Below are positions 18,501 through 27,084 of a stretch of 64,000 nt of DNA, in pieces (positions within the stretch are counted from its first letter, which is position 1; each line of letters starts with the position of its first letter). The stretch comes from Azoarcus sp031556475 (lineage in GTDB: Bacteria; Pseudomonadota; Gammaproteobacteria; Burkholderiales; Rhodocyclaceae). Under the pieces are notes generated by a model that was not told the DNA's origin, did no database searches, and saw only the letters and a program-made list of their open reading frames with translations. Location: NCBI GenBank assembly GCA_031556475.1, contig JAVBSY010000004.1, forward strand, positions 1 through 64,000, written 5' to 3'. A program made the position numbers and the translations under genes.

Positions 18501-20741
18501 CGGCCGGACATCACCTTAGTCGATCCCGACGCGACCCATTACTTGCGCGCGCGCAAAGGCTTCTGGCGCGATCCGGTAGCTCGTGCGCTTTCCGGTAGTC
18601 AGCCGCCGATGAGTGTGGATGTGCAAGAACACAGCGCCCAACTTTCCTATAAGGACGCCAATACGCCGTCGCCCACCACCGAAGTGTTCGAACGCCAGTT
18701 CCGCGACATCTTGCGCATTGGCGAACGGGCCGTCGATGTACTAAGTTGCACCACGACCATGGAGGTTGGCATCGATATCGGCTCCTTGATCGCAGTGTCG
18801 ATGCGAAACGTACCGCCCATGCGACAGAACTACCAGCAGCGCGCGGGGCGTGCGGGCCGGCGCGGATCGGCGGTTTCTACTGTCGTAACTTACGCGCAAT
18901 CAGGGGCGCACGATTCGTTCTATTTTCTCAATCCCGACAGGATGCTGGCGGGAGATCCGCCTCGCCCAGTTCTGGACACGAACAATGCCCGTATCGCGGA
19001 TCGGCATGTGCTCGCGCAGTTGTTGCAAGATTTCTTTCGGCCTCTGGCGGGTGGTTCGGGAACAGCGGACATCTTTACGGTGTTGGGTGACACTTGGACC
19101 TTCTTCAAGACGGCCACGGCGCCCACCAGCTTCACGGCCTTCCAACACTGGGTACGCACGTCCGAGGCCGGGCGACAGTCGCTTAAGCGGGCTCAAGCAT
19201 GGCTACCCCCAGGACAGGATGCGGCCACCGTGGCCGAGGCCATGATCGCAGCACTCGAAGCACGTGAACCGAACACGCAGGAAGGCTTGGAGGCGAGCTT
19301 GATCGAGTTTCTGTTCGCGCATGGGCTACTGCCGTCCTACGCTTTTCCGACCGACCTTTGCTCACTCCAGATTCAAGAATGGGCACCTAGTGGGCGGAAA
19401 GGTTTTCGCATCGCCGAACAGGCACAGCAAAGCTTGAACATCGCACTCTCCGAATACGCTCCGGGCCGGCTTGTGGTCCTGAACAAGAAGACCTATCGCA
19501 TCGGCACCGTCACAGCCTCCGGCCCGAATACGGAAATCAATAAAGCGACTGCGCTGTTCGATCGGGCACGGGTCTATCGCCATTGCACGCAGTGCTCCTT
19601 CACCGCCGGGTTCATTGCGGGTGACGATGGTGCCACCACTTGCCCTCAATGCGGTGCCGAGTCGCTGCGCACCATGACTGTGATCCGGCCGGAAACCGTT
19701 TTCCCTCGGGGCAAGTGTGAAATCAATGAGTTTGACGATGAGCAGGTCTTTAGCCAGGTCACCCAAGCGCAACTGCCGTTGCCCGATGAGGACCTACGCT
19801 TGCAGACCGTGCCATTTGGGCGGAAAGCAGGATTGGTGCCGCGCCGCCAACAGAAACTGATCGTCGTCAATGAAGGTGATCCAGACTCGGATGAGGTTGG
19901 TTTCCGTGTCTGTTGCCAGTGCGGCAAAGTCCTCGCTGAAGGGGAACAGGAAGGGCCGCATGCTCGGGATTACTACATCCAAGCCAGTGGGCAACCCCTG
20001 CCACAGCGTTGCGAGGGAGCATTCCAGCGTGTCTTCCTAGGCTATGCCTTCACCTCGGACATCTTGCTGCTACGTATCAAGCTGGCATCGCCATTGAGAT
20101 TCGATTTGCTCTCCAGACGGCAGCGCAAACCCATGGAAGATGCCTTGCAGACACTATGCGAGGCGCTGACCCTGTCCATTGGTCGCGTGCTCGATATCGA
20201 TCCGCACGAAGTCAGCGCAGGGTATCGCTTCGGAAATGATGGTGCCTCCGACTTCGCGGACATCTTCATTTACGACATTCTGTCCGGCGGTGCCGGCTAT
20301 GCCTTGCAAGCAGGACAGTCCTTCAGCGAAATCTTCGCGCAAGCCAAGCAATTGTTGTCCCAGTGTAGTTGCGCCACTTCCTGCGAAAACTGCCTGCGGC
20401 ACTACGGCAACCGCTTCAAGCATGCCAACCTGGATCGCCAACTTGGGCTGGAACTGGCGCAATACATTGAGTTCGGAGAGGTCCCTGCGGACTTTCCCTT
20501 CGAACAGCAGATACGGGTGTTGGCGCCGCTGGCCGAAATGGTCAAACTGGCGGGTTGGGAGCCTCAGATCGACGACCAACAGTTTTTACTGACCCACCAG
20601 GGAAAGCGCTTCCGAATCGCTGCGTGTCCTTCCCTGCGCGCGTGCATGCCGAAAACTCAGCACGACGGCATGACCGTCTTGACCTTCACCCCCTATGAAC
20701 TAGCCAGGGACCTACCGAGTGCCTTCGCAGAATTGAATTGA
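15540..20741 (+). CDS. druE: Giant DEAH-box helicase with C-terminal DUF1998, DruE type
   Basis: A 1,733-residue superfamily 2 helicase. Walker A TGTGSGKTES is at about residues 115-124, DEAH at about 315, SAS-type motif III (TSASLG) at about 352, and motif VI QQRAGRAGRRGS at about 1,100. Several zinc-like cysteine sets follow: CTNIEC and CDCG before residue 570, CTQC/CPQC near 1,350-1,375, and CCQCG near 1,460. The C-terminal DUF1998 signature CSCATSCENCLRHYGN is near 1,610. Size and architecture match DruE of Druantia anti-phage systems, and the adjacent DUF4338 gene supports this. Stand-alone MrfA-type DUF1998 helicases are less than half this length. Confidence 0.85.
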   Translation: MIHQSYSVQSVHEALLDTFHQYLRAQYHIWDEWLISERDHILKEVGNTYQEPRLEATPQYAQGLDYSKLDIPGEAQAILEYAAKDSRTGIPKRAYAHQCKAVEHFLRGKDLIVATGTGSGKTESFLMPILSRLAIESAQRPASWKMPGIRALLLYPMNALVNDQLGRLRRLFGSNVVKQALRGDNERHARFGMYTSRSPYPGSRSTKKDKERVEAELTQLYFDGMAEEYRERLQVEGKWPAKDLERFLTNQLRTDASDVELITRHEMQETAPDLLVTNYSMLEYMMLRPIEAPIFEKTAQWLMADPTNVLTVVLDEAHMYRGSGGAEVAYLLRRLQSRLGISRERIRFILTSASLGASEQAKAEVKEFAAKLTGGTSVQFELITGERDPRPAGAKADAKTQRALAQFDYAPLVDLTGDVTKAKTALTTLAQTLQVRLDAPRPQREDLQQFVFDLLEKLPVASLVAQRLTESPATLKACGELAFLNTEGRETALEALLALMAFAKDQQKGRPFCPIRSHLFFRGLPGLYVCTNIECGTHDPAKPKLLGRMHPTERLQCDCGARVYELLTHRSCGAAYLRAYMRPGDEFLWHQPSNGAWTDTQLLEAQFYVLPESEIESTSGCVVWLHTRTGRLVAQKPAGAERGDYLALLRPDTPTRERGRTVMSLGGDCPACGQRTRPEAPLAMDLATKGEAPFAHLIRAQIANQPVTKMPTAQAPNGGRKTIVFSDGRQKAARLARDIPREIELDVFRQTLFMAAQALQDIGKEPRLNEHLYVAFLKCLDEHHLRFFDGDDRHRVEEHLRDFQNFHTSDLASALDDPQSPPPSFWAILLKQLGTPFYSISALSLGYAAPSKNARARLHAEFKALPPEAVDAMAVAWIQRLLARFAFGRDLAEGVRAQASRYPLRPMAAKDGFSKEQRTFLATQGVNVDALTECLAHNLCEVKPDGSVYLRPSHVILRAALNARWVQCEHCKTISALPILGHCPNCTRPDITLVDPDATHYLRARKGFWRDPVARALSGSQPPMSVDVQEHSAQLSYKDANTPSPTTEVFERQFRDILRIGERAVDVLSCTTTMEVGIDIGSLIAVSMRNVPPMRQNYQQRAGRAGRRGSAVSTVVTYAQSGAHDSFYFLNPDRMLAGDPPRPVLDTNNARIADRHVLAQLLQDFFRPLAGGSGTADIFTVLGDTWTFFKTATAPTSFTAFQHWVRTSEAGRQSLKRAQAWLPPGQDAATVAEAMIAALEAREPNTQEGLEASLIEFLFAHGLLPSYAFPTDLCSLQIQEWAPSGRKGFRIAEQAQQSLNIALSEYAPGRLVVLNKKTYRIGTVTASGPNTEINKATALFDRARVYRHCTQCSFTAGFIAGDDGATTCPQCGAESLRTMTVIRPETVFPRGKCEINEFDDEQVFSQVTQAQLPLPDEDLRLQTVPFGRKAGLVPRRQQKLIVVNEGDPDSDEVGFRVCCQCGKVLAEGEQEGPHARDYYIQASGQPLPQRCEGAFQRVFLGYAFTSDILLLRIKLASPLRFDLLSRRQRKPMEDALQTLCEALTLSIGRVLDIDPHEVSAGYRFGNDGASDFADIFIYDILSGGAGYALQAGQSFSEIFAQAKQLLSQCSCATSCENCLRHYGNRFKHANLDRQLGLELAQYIEFGEVPADFPFEQQIRVLAPLAEMVKLAGWEPQIDDQQFLLTHQGKRFRIAACPSLRACMPKTQHDGMTVLTFTPYELARDLPSAFAELN

Positions 20742-20742
20742 T

Positions 20743-21954
20743 ATGAAAAAGGGAAAGGTCATCCCTCTTGCCGTCAGGGAAGCTCGTTTGAAACGCCTGG
20801 TGCGAAGGCATCTCAAGAGCTTGGGGTTCGATCGTGATGAGCAGGGGCGCTTGCAGCCACCAAGTTTGGATAAGGAGGCTTACCGCCGGTTTCATCAAGG
20901 GCAGCGTGAGCAGAAACTGGCGGCGAACCGTGCTTGGCTAAGCAAGCACGAAGCCAAGTTGGTGAAATGGTTTGCGGATGGGGCATCTATCGTGCCATCG
21001 GCCATCGTCCCTGAGTTGGAACTGGTCAAAGGGGGGACATGGCAATCAGACTTGTTCCGCATGGCCACGCTTTATTGGCAAATCCCTGTCTCGGAGGGCT
21101 ACGGACGTCGATTGAGATTTCTGGTCTGGGACCGAGGTCATCAAAAGCTGATGGGCATTTTTGCCTTGGGGGACGCGGTCTTCAATCAGGCCGCGCGCGA
21201 TGCCTTTATCGGCTGGGACCATCATCGACGCTCCGAGTCGCTGGTGAATCTGATGGATGCCTACGTGCTAGGCGCGCTGCCCCCCTACAGTCATTTACTG
21301 GGCGGCAAATTGGTGGCCTCCTTGGTCCGCACACGCGAGGTGGTCGATGCCTTCCATGCGCGTTATGGCGATTCGGTCGGTCTCATTTCTCAAAAGAAGA
21401 AAAAGCCCCGTTTGCTCGCGGTGACAACCACCTCAGCTTTCGGGCGATCCTCCCTGTACAACCGTCTGCAATTGTCTGGACGCAAGATTTTCGAACCCAT
21501 CGGCTACACCTCCGGCTGGGGGCACTTCCATTTTTCCGGGAAGCTCTTCGATGAATTGCGCCAGTACCTCGAACATCTGAATGATGGTTATGCCCGCGCA
21601 TTCAGTTTTGGTTCTGGACCAAACTGGCGCCTGCGCGTCATCCGCCGAGCTCTGGATCGACTCGGCATGGACCCCAACCTAGTTCGCCATGGACTCGTTC
21701 GGGAGGTATTCATCGCCAAGATCGCCCAGAACGCCGAGGCGGTGCTGCGCGGCGACAACACGCGGGTTCTCTACGGCGGGCTGCCAACAGTCCGCGAGGT
21801 GGGGGCCGCAGCGCGAGAGCGCTGGCTCGTTCCGCGGTCTGAACGAGATCAGCGTTATTTGGATTGGCGCGTAGCCGATCTTCTGGCCGCCATTCACGAC
21901 AAGCCTGTGACCGTCCAACCCTTGAGAGTGCTGGCACATGGACTGGGCCATTGA
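20743..21954 (+). CDS. druA: DUF4338 protein, DruA of a Druantia-type system
   Basis: A 403-residue protein, starting one base after the helicase stop codon. The DUF4338 core is unmistakable: LRFLVWDRGHQKLMGIFALGD, then LVNLMDAYVLGALPPYSHLLGGKL, TTTSAFGRSSLYNRL and the GSGPNWRLRVIRRAL segment. Pfam DUF4338 defines DruA, the signature protein of Druantia type I. Its biochemical activity is not established as far as I know. The position directly after druE, rather than first in the operon, differs from the reference order. Confidence 0.85.
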   Translation: MKKGKVIPLAVREARLKRLVRRHLKSLGFDRDEQGRLQPPSLDKEAYRRFHQGQREQKLAANRAWLSKHEAKLVKWFADGASIVPSAIVPELELVKGGTWQSDLFRMATLYWQIPVSEGYGRRLRFLVWDRGHQKLMGIFALGDAVFNQAARDAFIGWDHHRRSESLVNLMDAYVLGALPPYSHLLGGKLVASLVRTREVVDAFHARYGDSVGLISQKKKKPRLLAVTTTSAFGRSSLYNRLQLSGRKIFEPIGYTSGWGHFHFSGKLFDELRQYLEHLNDGYARAFSFGSGPNWRLRVIRRALDRLGMDPNLVRHGLVREVFIAKIAQNAEAVLRGDNTRVLYGGLPTVREVGAAARERWLVPRSERDQRYLDWRVADLLAAIHDKPVTVQPLRVLAHGLGH

Positions 21955-23437
21955 TTCCAGTGGTGAACACATCAGGGCAGGAAGCCAGCACGCCGAGCGA
22001 GATGGACTTCGTTGCCCCGTTTGCAAAGCACGGGTTCATCACCGTAACGGCCACGTGCGGCGAGCGTATTTCGCACATTTCAGCGGCAACTCGAACCAAG
22101 CCTGTGAGTTGTACCACCCAAGTGTGGGAGCCGCTTCGGTCGGCATAACAGGGAACGCAAGCACTGGGTTCCATTTCGCTACCGCAGTTTCTTATTTGGA
22201 GGCGCCGGCACTGATATGGCGGGATGACAGGCCCATCCCCGTCAGCCTGTGGCTACGCTTGCCACGGTTGCCGGTGGGTTACGCATCGACGCTGCGCCTC
22301 CATTCTCCGTTGGGACAGCAGCGCTTTCCTGGCGAACTCCTCGCCAAAGCCTACTTTGCCCAAGTGGCGTTACAAGAGCCTCCAGCCAGCGTCGAAGCCT
22401 CTCCACGAGACCCGGCGATCGAAATTCGGCTGAAAGATGTGCTTCAGCAATTTCGCCTAACGGGGAATTTCTTCCGGGCACATGTCGATGGTGGGGTGCT
22501 CGAAGCGCGCGTTGTGCCTCTGGAGTTGGGTGAGACTTATGTCCTCGTGACGCAGCGATGTTTGCCGCTTCCCCACCCAGATGCGTTGGAGATCCTCCAG
22601 ACGCGCACGGAGCGCAATTGGACGGCCTATCGGCTTCGGCTCCGTGATGTTGCAGAGACACGTACGCACGACGTTGCCGAACTGCGTGCCTATCTGGAAC
22701 GAGAGATCGTACCCGCGCGGCCCAAGATCGATTTGCTCTGGCCACCACCAAATCGACTCGATCCCGATGGTACGCGCATTCACGCAACAACGGTATGCCA
22801 ATTGATTGTTCGCTCCAATGCTGGACCGCCGATATACAGAGCACTGGAAACCGGTGGCGCGGAGGTAACGACGCTGGGGAAAGACCTCTACGCCATTAAC
22901 CTGGCATCGCAAAAGGGCGAGGCCTTAGTTGGGCTGCCAGGGAGCGCTTATCAACAATTGCGGTTCGAGGATACCGAACTTATCGAGCCGAAAGGCGTGG
23001 TCTTGTCGTCGGATCAAGAGTTCGCTGGTTTGCATACCACGCAAGCCAATGAACTTGCGCATCACACGGGGAGAATAGCAATACAGGTACCTACAGAGCG
23101 CCTATGGCAACGCGTGAGGATCAATCTATTGCCCTTGCGGCCATGCTCCGAACATCGTGAGCATGCACTCGACGGTCCTTTGCTGAGCTTGGATTGCGGC
23201 GCCTTTGGCCGAGTTTTCACGAGCGTTTGCATCACGGAAGAAAAACACCGTCTGCTGTGGTATGCCCGTTTCGAAAATCTGGTCGTCGGCATGGCCGGAC
23301 CACTCGCTTGGAGGCGTTTGGATTCGGTGCGTACCAAGGAGCAACTGCTCCACTGGGCTGCCGGAAATGGCGTGCAAGCCCTTCTCCCCCTCATGTTGTC
23401 CGCATTTCTCATTGAGGTAGATCGTGGCCTTTCTTGA
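21938..23437 (+). CDS. Zinc-finger defence protein, candidate DruB-like component
   Basis: A 499-residue protein overlapping druA by 17 bp. The N-terminal 55 residues contain CPVCKARVHHRNG followed by YFAHFSG and an isolated cysteine in ACELYH. This CPxC...HFAH...C pattern resembles the zinc-binding head of CoiA-like proteins. The remaining 440 residues are mostly beta-strand-like and I do not recognise a domain; no CoiA nuclease motif is visible. In Druantia type I two uncharacterised proteins follow DruA, so a DruB role is suggested by order only. Confidence 0.5.
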   Translation: MDWAIDSSGEHIRAGSQHAERDGLRCPVCKARVHHRNGHVRRAYFAHFSGNSNQACELYHPSVGAASVGITGNASTGFHFATAVSYLEAPALIWRDDRPIPVSLWLRLPRLPVGYASTLRLHSPLGQQRFPGELLAKAYFAQVALQEPPASVEASPRDPAIEIRLKDVLQQFRLTGNFFRAHVDGGVLEARVVPLELGETYVLVTQRCLPLPHPDALEILQTRTERNWTAYRLRLRDVAETRTHDVAELRAYLEREIVPARPKIDLLWPPPNRLDPDGTRIHATTVCQLIVRSNAGPPIYRALETGGAEVTTLGKDLYAINLASQKGEALVGLPGSAYQQLRFEDTELIEPKGVVLSSDQEFAGLHTTQANELAHHTGRIAIQVPTERLWQRVRINLLPLRPCSEHREHALDGPLLSLDCGAFGRVFTSVCITEEKHRLLWYARFENLVVGMAGPLAWRRLDSVRTKEQLLHWAAGNGVQALLPLMLSAFLIEVDRGLS

Positions 23438-25970
23438 TGTGAATAGGAAAAAGCTGGCGTTCCTGCTGAATCGAGGGACTCATACAGGCGAACTCAGGAA
23501 ATTCTTTGTAGAGTCAAGAGTGCCATTGATTCACAAGGGCGCGCGTGGTGTGCAAAACCTTCCCCAAGGAAACACGGAGAGGATTCGCGCCATTTGCGAA
23601 CGGCTTCCGCCCAAAACCAACGACACGCTGCGCGACTGGTTCCAGAAGAACATCACCTTGAGCGATCCAATGCCTCCGGCCGATGTCTTGACCTATCTGG
23701 AACTCTACGATCAAAACGAAAGCCTCTCCGCAACCGAAATGCAATTGGTTGCGCGTTCCGCCCTTATCTATTTATTCGAAGAGACACCCGATCGGGAACT
23801 GCTTTCTTTCCTTCGGCGTGCACCGGGTGCACCACCAACGCCCCATGACAGCGTAGCATCCAATTTGGTACCGGTTGATACTGAGCCTCAACAGAATGAA
23901 ATGGTCTCTCAAGAGGATGAGCCCATTTCGGAGACCTTAACCCCTCAGAGCTATCAACTATCGGAATTGATCGCAGCGCTCATTGCCAACGATAAGAGCG
24001 CTATCGACAACGCCCTAGAGGCTTTTTCGACAGCCACGCAAACACTGGTAGAGGCATTGTTGTACATACGAGGCGGTAACATTGAGGCCGCTGGCAAGCA
24101 ATTGGAACTATTGGATCCTAGTGGTCCAGAAGTGGAGCTTATCAGGAACGCATTGGGCCGCGTCCGTCACCAGCGTGGCGCTCCATCTTCTTCAAGTGGG
24201 ATTCAACTGTACATTCCTCAGCAGTTGATGGAGCATCCCAAGGCCGACAGTCACACGATCATTGGTATCTGTACCAATATATCAGAAGCGGGAGCCGTCT
24301 TCGTGCGGCCTTTGGCGTTGAAATTGGACAAACAATTTCATCTGCTGGGCCAGGACGATCGGGCTGCTTTGTTCCCCGAGAGTGGTGATGTCATGACGTA
24401 TCGTTCGGAATTGCGTCTCCCTCTCAAGCCCCGAGATCTCATCCATTGGCGGGTTGCAGAAAAGGAAAATACCTCGGGAAAAATTCGTTTCCACATGGAG
24501 TCCGAACTCGGCCCTGTTTTTGAAACTCGCCGCATCTCTGTCCCCAGCACCGATCCCGATAAAGTGCGCGAACGCATCAAGACGTTGGCTGCTTCGGAAC
24601 ATCTATCGACAAATCAGCAGATGATTTTTCTGTTATCGGATGGTATTGCCGTGGCATCATTCAAAGCGGTTGACCTCAGTCGAGATGAGGCCTATGACCA
24701 AGCTTGGCAGGCCTGGAGTTCGCTAGAAACCTGGCTGATCGAAGGGCGTGAGTGTTGTCTTGATTTGTCCAAGCATCCGGCCTCGCATCTGGATCTTTCC
24801 ACACTGGATACCGCGTTCAAAAAGATCCTGAAAAACTTGGAGGCGGAGCAGAAAGTAACGCTCAGCAAGGCACAGAAACGAGAGTTAATCGACCTGCTGC
24901 GGGACGCTTCGACGGGGGAACATGGATTTCGTGTCCAACGCGCGGTTTCCGTACTGGAGCACGTCGTGCTCGACGGTGACGACCTCGAAACCGTTTTGGA
25001 CTTGCTCAAGGCACGAGAAGAGGTTCGGCTTCGCGTACAGCAGTTGATCGACGCGGAGCACGCGCAGTGGCGAAGCGAGCACTCGGGACTCCAAGCCGAA
25101 ATCGAGGTCTTGAAGCACAAAAAGACGGAACTCGTAAAAGAAGGCAAAGAACAGGAACGTCAGAACAAGAAACTGGCCGATGCCGCTGCATCCATGGTCA
25201 AAGACGCTTTTTCCAAAGCGATTCATGATGGCATGACGACGTTGGCCAATGCCGAGATATTCCGAATGCTGACGGATAACCATACCCATCGAGTGGTGGA
25301 GCCCTCAGTGCCTGTTCCGGCGGTCACCACCCTCATCGAGTCGTGGGCCATCAAGGAAACGTTGCCACCCTCCGAAGTAAAGACCCGTTTGATGGCGCTG
25401 GGCTTGAACGCTCGCCAGGCGATTGTCCTGGCCGAATTGTGTGCCCTGACCCTGGACTCAGGGGCGCTCTTGATCTTGAAAGGGAACTGTGCTCGACAGT
25501 ATGCGCAGGTTCTGATTCGCATGAACTGCGAAACCAGTGGAATGCTTGCCATCCCGATGGGGTTGACCTCAGGTGCACCCATTCGTCATGCATTGGACGC
25601 TCTGCCCGACGTTCAAAACCTAGCAATCCTGGATGCGGACCTTTCCCCCCTGGAAGTCTATGGCGCACGCCTGCTCGATTCTGTCTTTGAAGCGGCCCAG
25701 GAGAAGGAAAATAACCCACCACCATTGCTGCTCTCCTGCCTCGGAGGAGACATGTCTCTGCCCTTGCCAGAGGTGGTGCGACAAATCGCTGTCGTCGTCG
25801 ATATGGATCTGTCATGGGATAATGGGCTGCACTCGCTGGCAGAGGTCGAGATCGAATCTTCTTCTCTGTTGCCATCATTTCGCTCAAAGCTCTTGCAACG
25901 ACTCGCCGAAGTACAGGGAGAATATCAAGACCACGTTGAGCGGGCATTGGTCAAGGCACTCATTCCGTAG
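23424..25970 (+). CDS. Large coiled-coil defence protein, candidate DruC-like component
   Basis: An 848-residue protein with a GTG start preceded by GAGGT, overlapping the previous gene by 14 bp. Residues 1-130 are helical and basic, about 130-220 is an acidic linker, and a long coiled coil covers about 530-610 (AEIEVLKHKKTELVKEGKEQERQNKKLADA). The C-terminal 230 residues resemble a degenerate P-loop domain: LILKGNCARQYAQVL stands where Walker A would be, and LAILDADLSPLEVYG where Walker B would be. The lysine of the loop is displaced, so ATP hydrolysis is doubtful. It is the last gene of the operon. DruC-like by order only. Confidence 0.5.
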   Translation: MAFLDVNRKKLAFLLNRGTHTGELRKFFVESRVPLIHKGARGVQNLPQGNTERIRAICERLPPKTNDTLRDWFQKNITLSDPMPPADVLTYLELYDQNESLSATEMQLVARSALIYLFEETPDRELLSFLRRAPGAPPTPHDSVASNLVPVDTEPQQNEMVSQEDEPISETLTPQSYQLSELIAALIANDKSAIDNALEAFSTATQTLVEALLYIRGGNIEAAGKQLELLDPSGPEVELIRNALGRVRHQRGAPSSSSGIQLYIPQQLMEHPKADSHTIIGICTNISEAGAVFVRPLALKLDKQFHLLGQDDRAALFPESGDVMTYRSELRLPLKPRDLIHWRVAEKENTSGKIRFHMESELGPVFETRRISVPSTDPDKVRERIKTLAASEHLSTNQQMIFLLSDGIAVASFKAVDLSRDEAYDQAWQAWSSLETWLIEGRECCLDLSKHPASHLDLSTLDTAFKKILKNLEAEQKVTLSKAQKRELIDLLRDASTGEHGFRVQRAVSVLEHVVLDGDDLETVLDLLKAREEVRLRVQQLIDAEHAQWRSEHSGLQAEIEVLKHKKTELVKEGKEQERQNKKLADAAASMVKDAFSKAIHDGMTTLANAEIFRMLTDNHTHRVVEPSVPVPAVTTLIESWAIKETLPPSEVKTRLMALGLNARQAIVLAELCALTLDSGALLILKGNCARQYAQVLIRMNCETSGMLAIPMGLTSGAPIRHALDALPDVQNLAILDADLSPLEVYGARLLDSVFEAAQEKENNPPPLLLSCLGGDMSLPLPEVVRQIAVVVDMDLSWDNGLHSLAEVEIESSSLLPSFRSKLLQRLAEVQGEYQDHVERALVKALIP

Positions 25971-25982
25971 AAGAAATCGCCC

Positions 25983-26298
25983 GTGTGCGGACCAGTCAGG
26001 TTCCACCCAAAGCTGCCGCACCTATACGCATCCAGGGTGCGCTGCTCGGCGCTCAATTCACGCGTAGACGGCCCGCTGTCGGTACCTTCCTTTCCGTCAA
26101 TGCCTCGTAGCGCATCTGTGCATAACGATGCCGCAGTCCGTGCATGCTGCTCAGGTCTGCCACTTTGCACTGGCCGTCGTAAGTGTGCCGTTGCTGGATG
26201 AACATCTTGTGCGTGGAAATCCAAGCCACAACCAACCGTATCGCTAGCTGCGTGACTGTTTCTTTGCACAGACTGACTGCTAAACTTCTCCCGATCAT
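25983..26298 (-). pseudogene. Decayed tyrosine recombinase (C-terminal catalytic part)
   Basis: On the minus strand 26298-26053 encodes DLSSMHGLRHRYAQMRYEAL followed by TAGR. This is the HGLRHxYAQxRYxxLTG signature of the island-type integrases with an Integrase_1-like domain, including HxxR of the active site. After a frameshift near 26060 the next frame continues with LSAEQRTLDAY, which in homologues precedes the last histidine and the tyrosine. Those residues are missing. The remnant ends the accessory region. The adjoining 26299-26466 up to gmk has no further gene, but contains several CCCCAC-type repeats (26350-26395). Confidence 0.6.
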
Positions 26299-26466
26299 GC
26301 GTACGCCACCCGCCTGTCACCGTGTCACGCCATCTCCTACCAGCCCAGGTATCGTGTGGGGTAAATCGTGGGGGAAGTGCAGGCCGGCACCCCATATAGA
26401 TCATGAAAATCAACCGCTTGCAGCGCGTTTCGCGCTTCAGGTGCAGAACATCGAGTGAAATTCGAT

Positions 26467-27081
26467 ATGCCAGGAACGCTCATTATTGTTACCGCGCCTT
26501 CCGGTGCGGGTAAAACCACCTTGGTTCGCGGTCTGCTCGAGCGCGATCCGCAGGTACAGTTGTCTGTGTCCTACACCACGCGTGAGCCGCGCTCCGGCGA
26601 AAAGAATGGGCGTGAATACAATTTCGTCGACGTTTATACCTTCCGCTCCTTGCGCGACCGTGGCGAATTTCTCGAATGGGCGGAAGTTCATGGCAACTAT
26701 TACGCTACTTCCAAGGTCTGGTTGAAAGAGCAGGTCGCGGCTGGCCGCGATACTCTGCTGGAAATCGATTGGCAGGGTGCGCAGCAGGTGCGCAAGCTTT
26801 TTCCCGAGGCGATGTCCGTTTTCATTTTGCCGCCGTCGCTCGAGGAACTGGAAAGCCGCCTGCGCAAACGCGGTACAGACAGCGACGATGTCATCGATCG
26901 CCGGCTGCTGGCGGCACGCGGCGAGATGCGTCATGTGGGCGAGTTCGACTACGTTATACTGAACGACGAACTACCTGCCGCGCTCGAAGACCTTGTCGGT
27001 GTCGTGCGCGCGGTTCGTCTGCGCTACAAGAATCAGCGTTCGCGGCGGCCGCAGTATTTTGCTTTTCTTGAACAGGATTGA
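26467..27081 (+). CDS. gmk: Guanylate kinase
   Basis: A 204-residue cytosolic kinase converting GMP and ATP to GDP. The P-loop APSGAGKT is at residues 10-17, and the GMP-binding region is SVSYTTREPRSGEKNGREYNFV. I prefer ATG 26467 (MPGTLIIV), which aligns with the family N-terminus, over the GTG at 26455. It is followed after 3 bp by rpoZ and then spoT, a conserved proteobacterial order that links guanine nucleotide supply to the stringent response. This is the first clearly chromosomal gene right of the island. Confidence 0.95.
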   Translation: MPGTLIIVTAPSGAGKTTLVRGLLERDPQVQLSVSYTTREPRSGEKNGREYNFVDVYTFRSLRDRGEFLEWAEVHGNYYATSKVWLKEQVAAGRDTLLEIDWQGAQQVRKLFPEAMSVFILPPSLEELESRLRKRGTDSDDVIDRRLLAARGEMRHVGEFDYVILNDELPAALEDLVGVVRAVRLRYKNQRSRRPQYFAFLEQD

Positions 27082-27084
27082 CCC

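Noticed and set aside
26053..26454. CCCCAC-type repeats upstream of gmk as integrase arm sites
   Set aside because: The repeats are few and irregular, and no matching copy was found by eye at the other end; left as a note, not a site.
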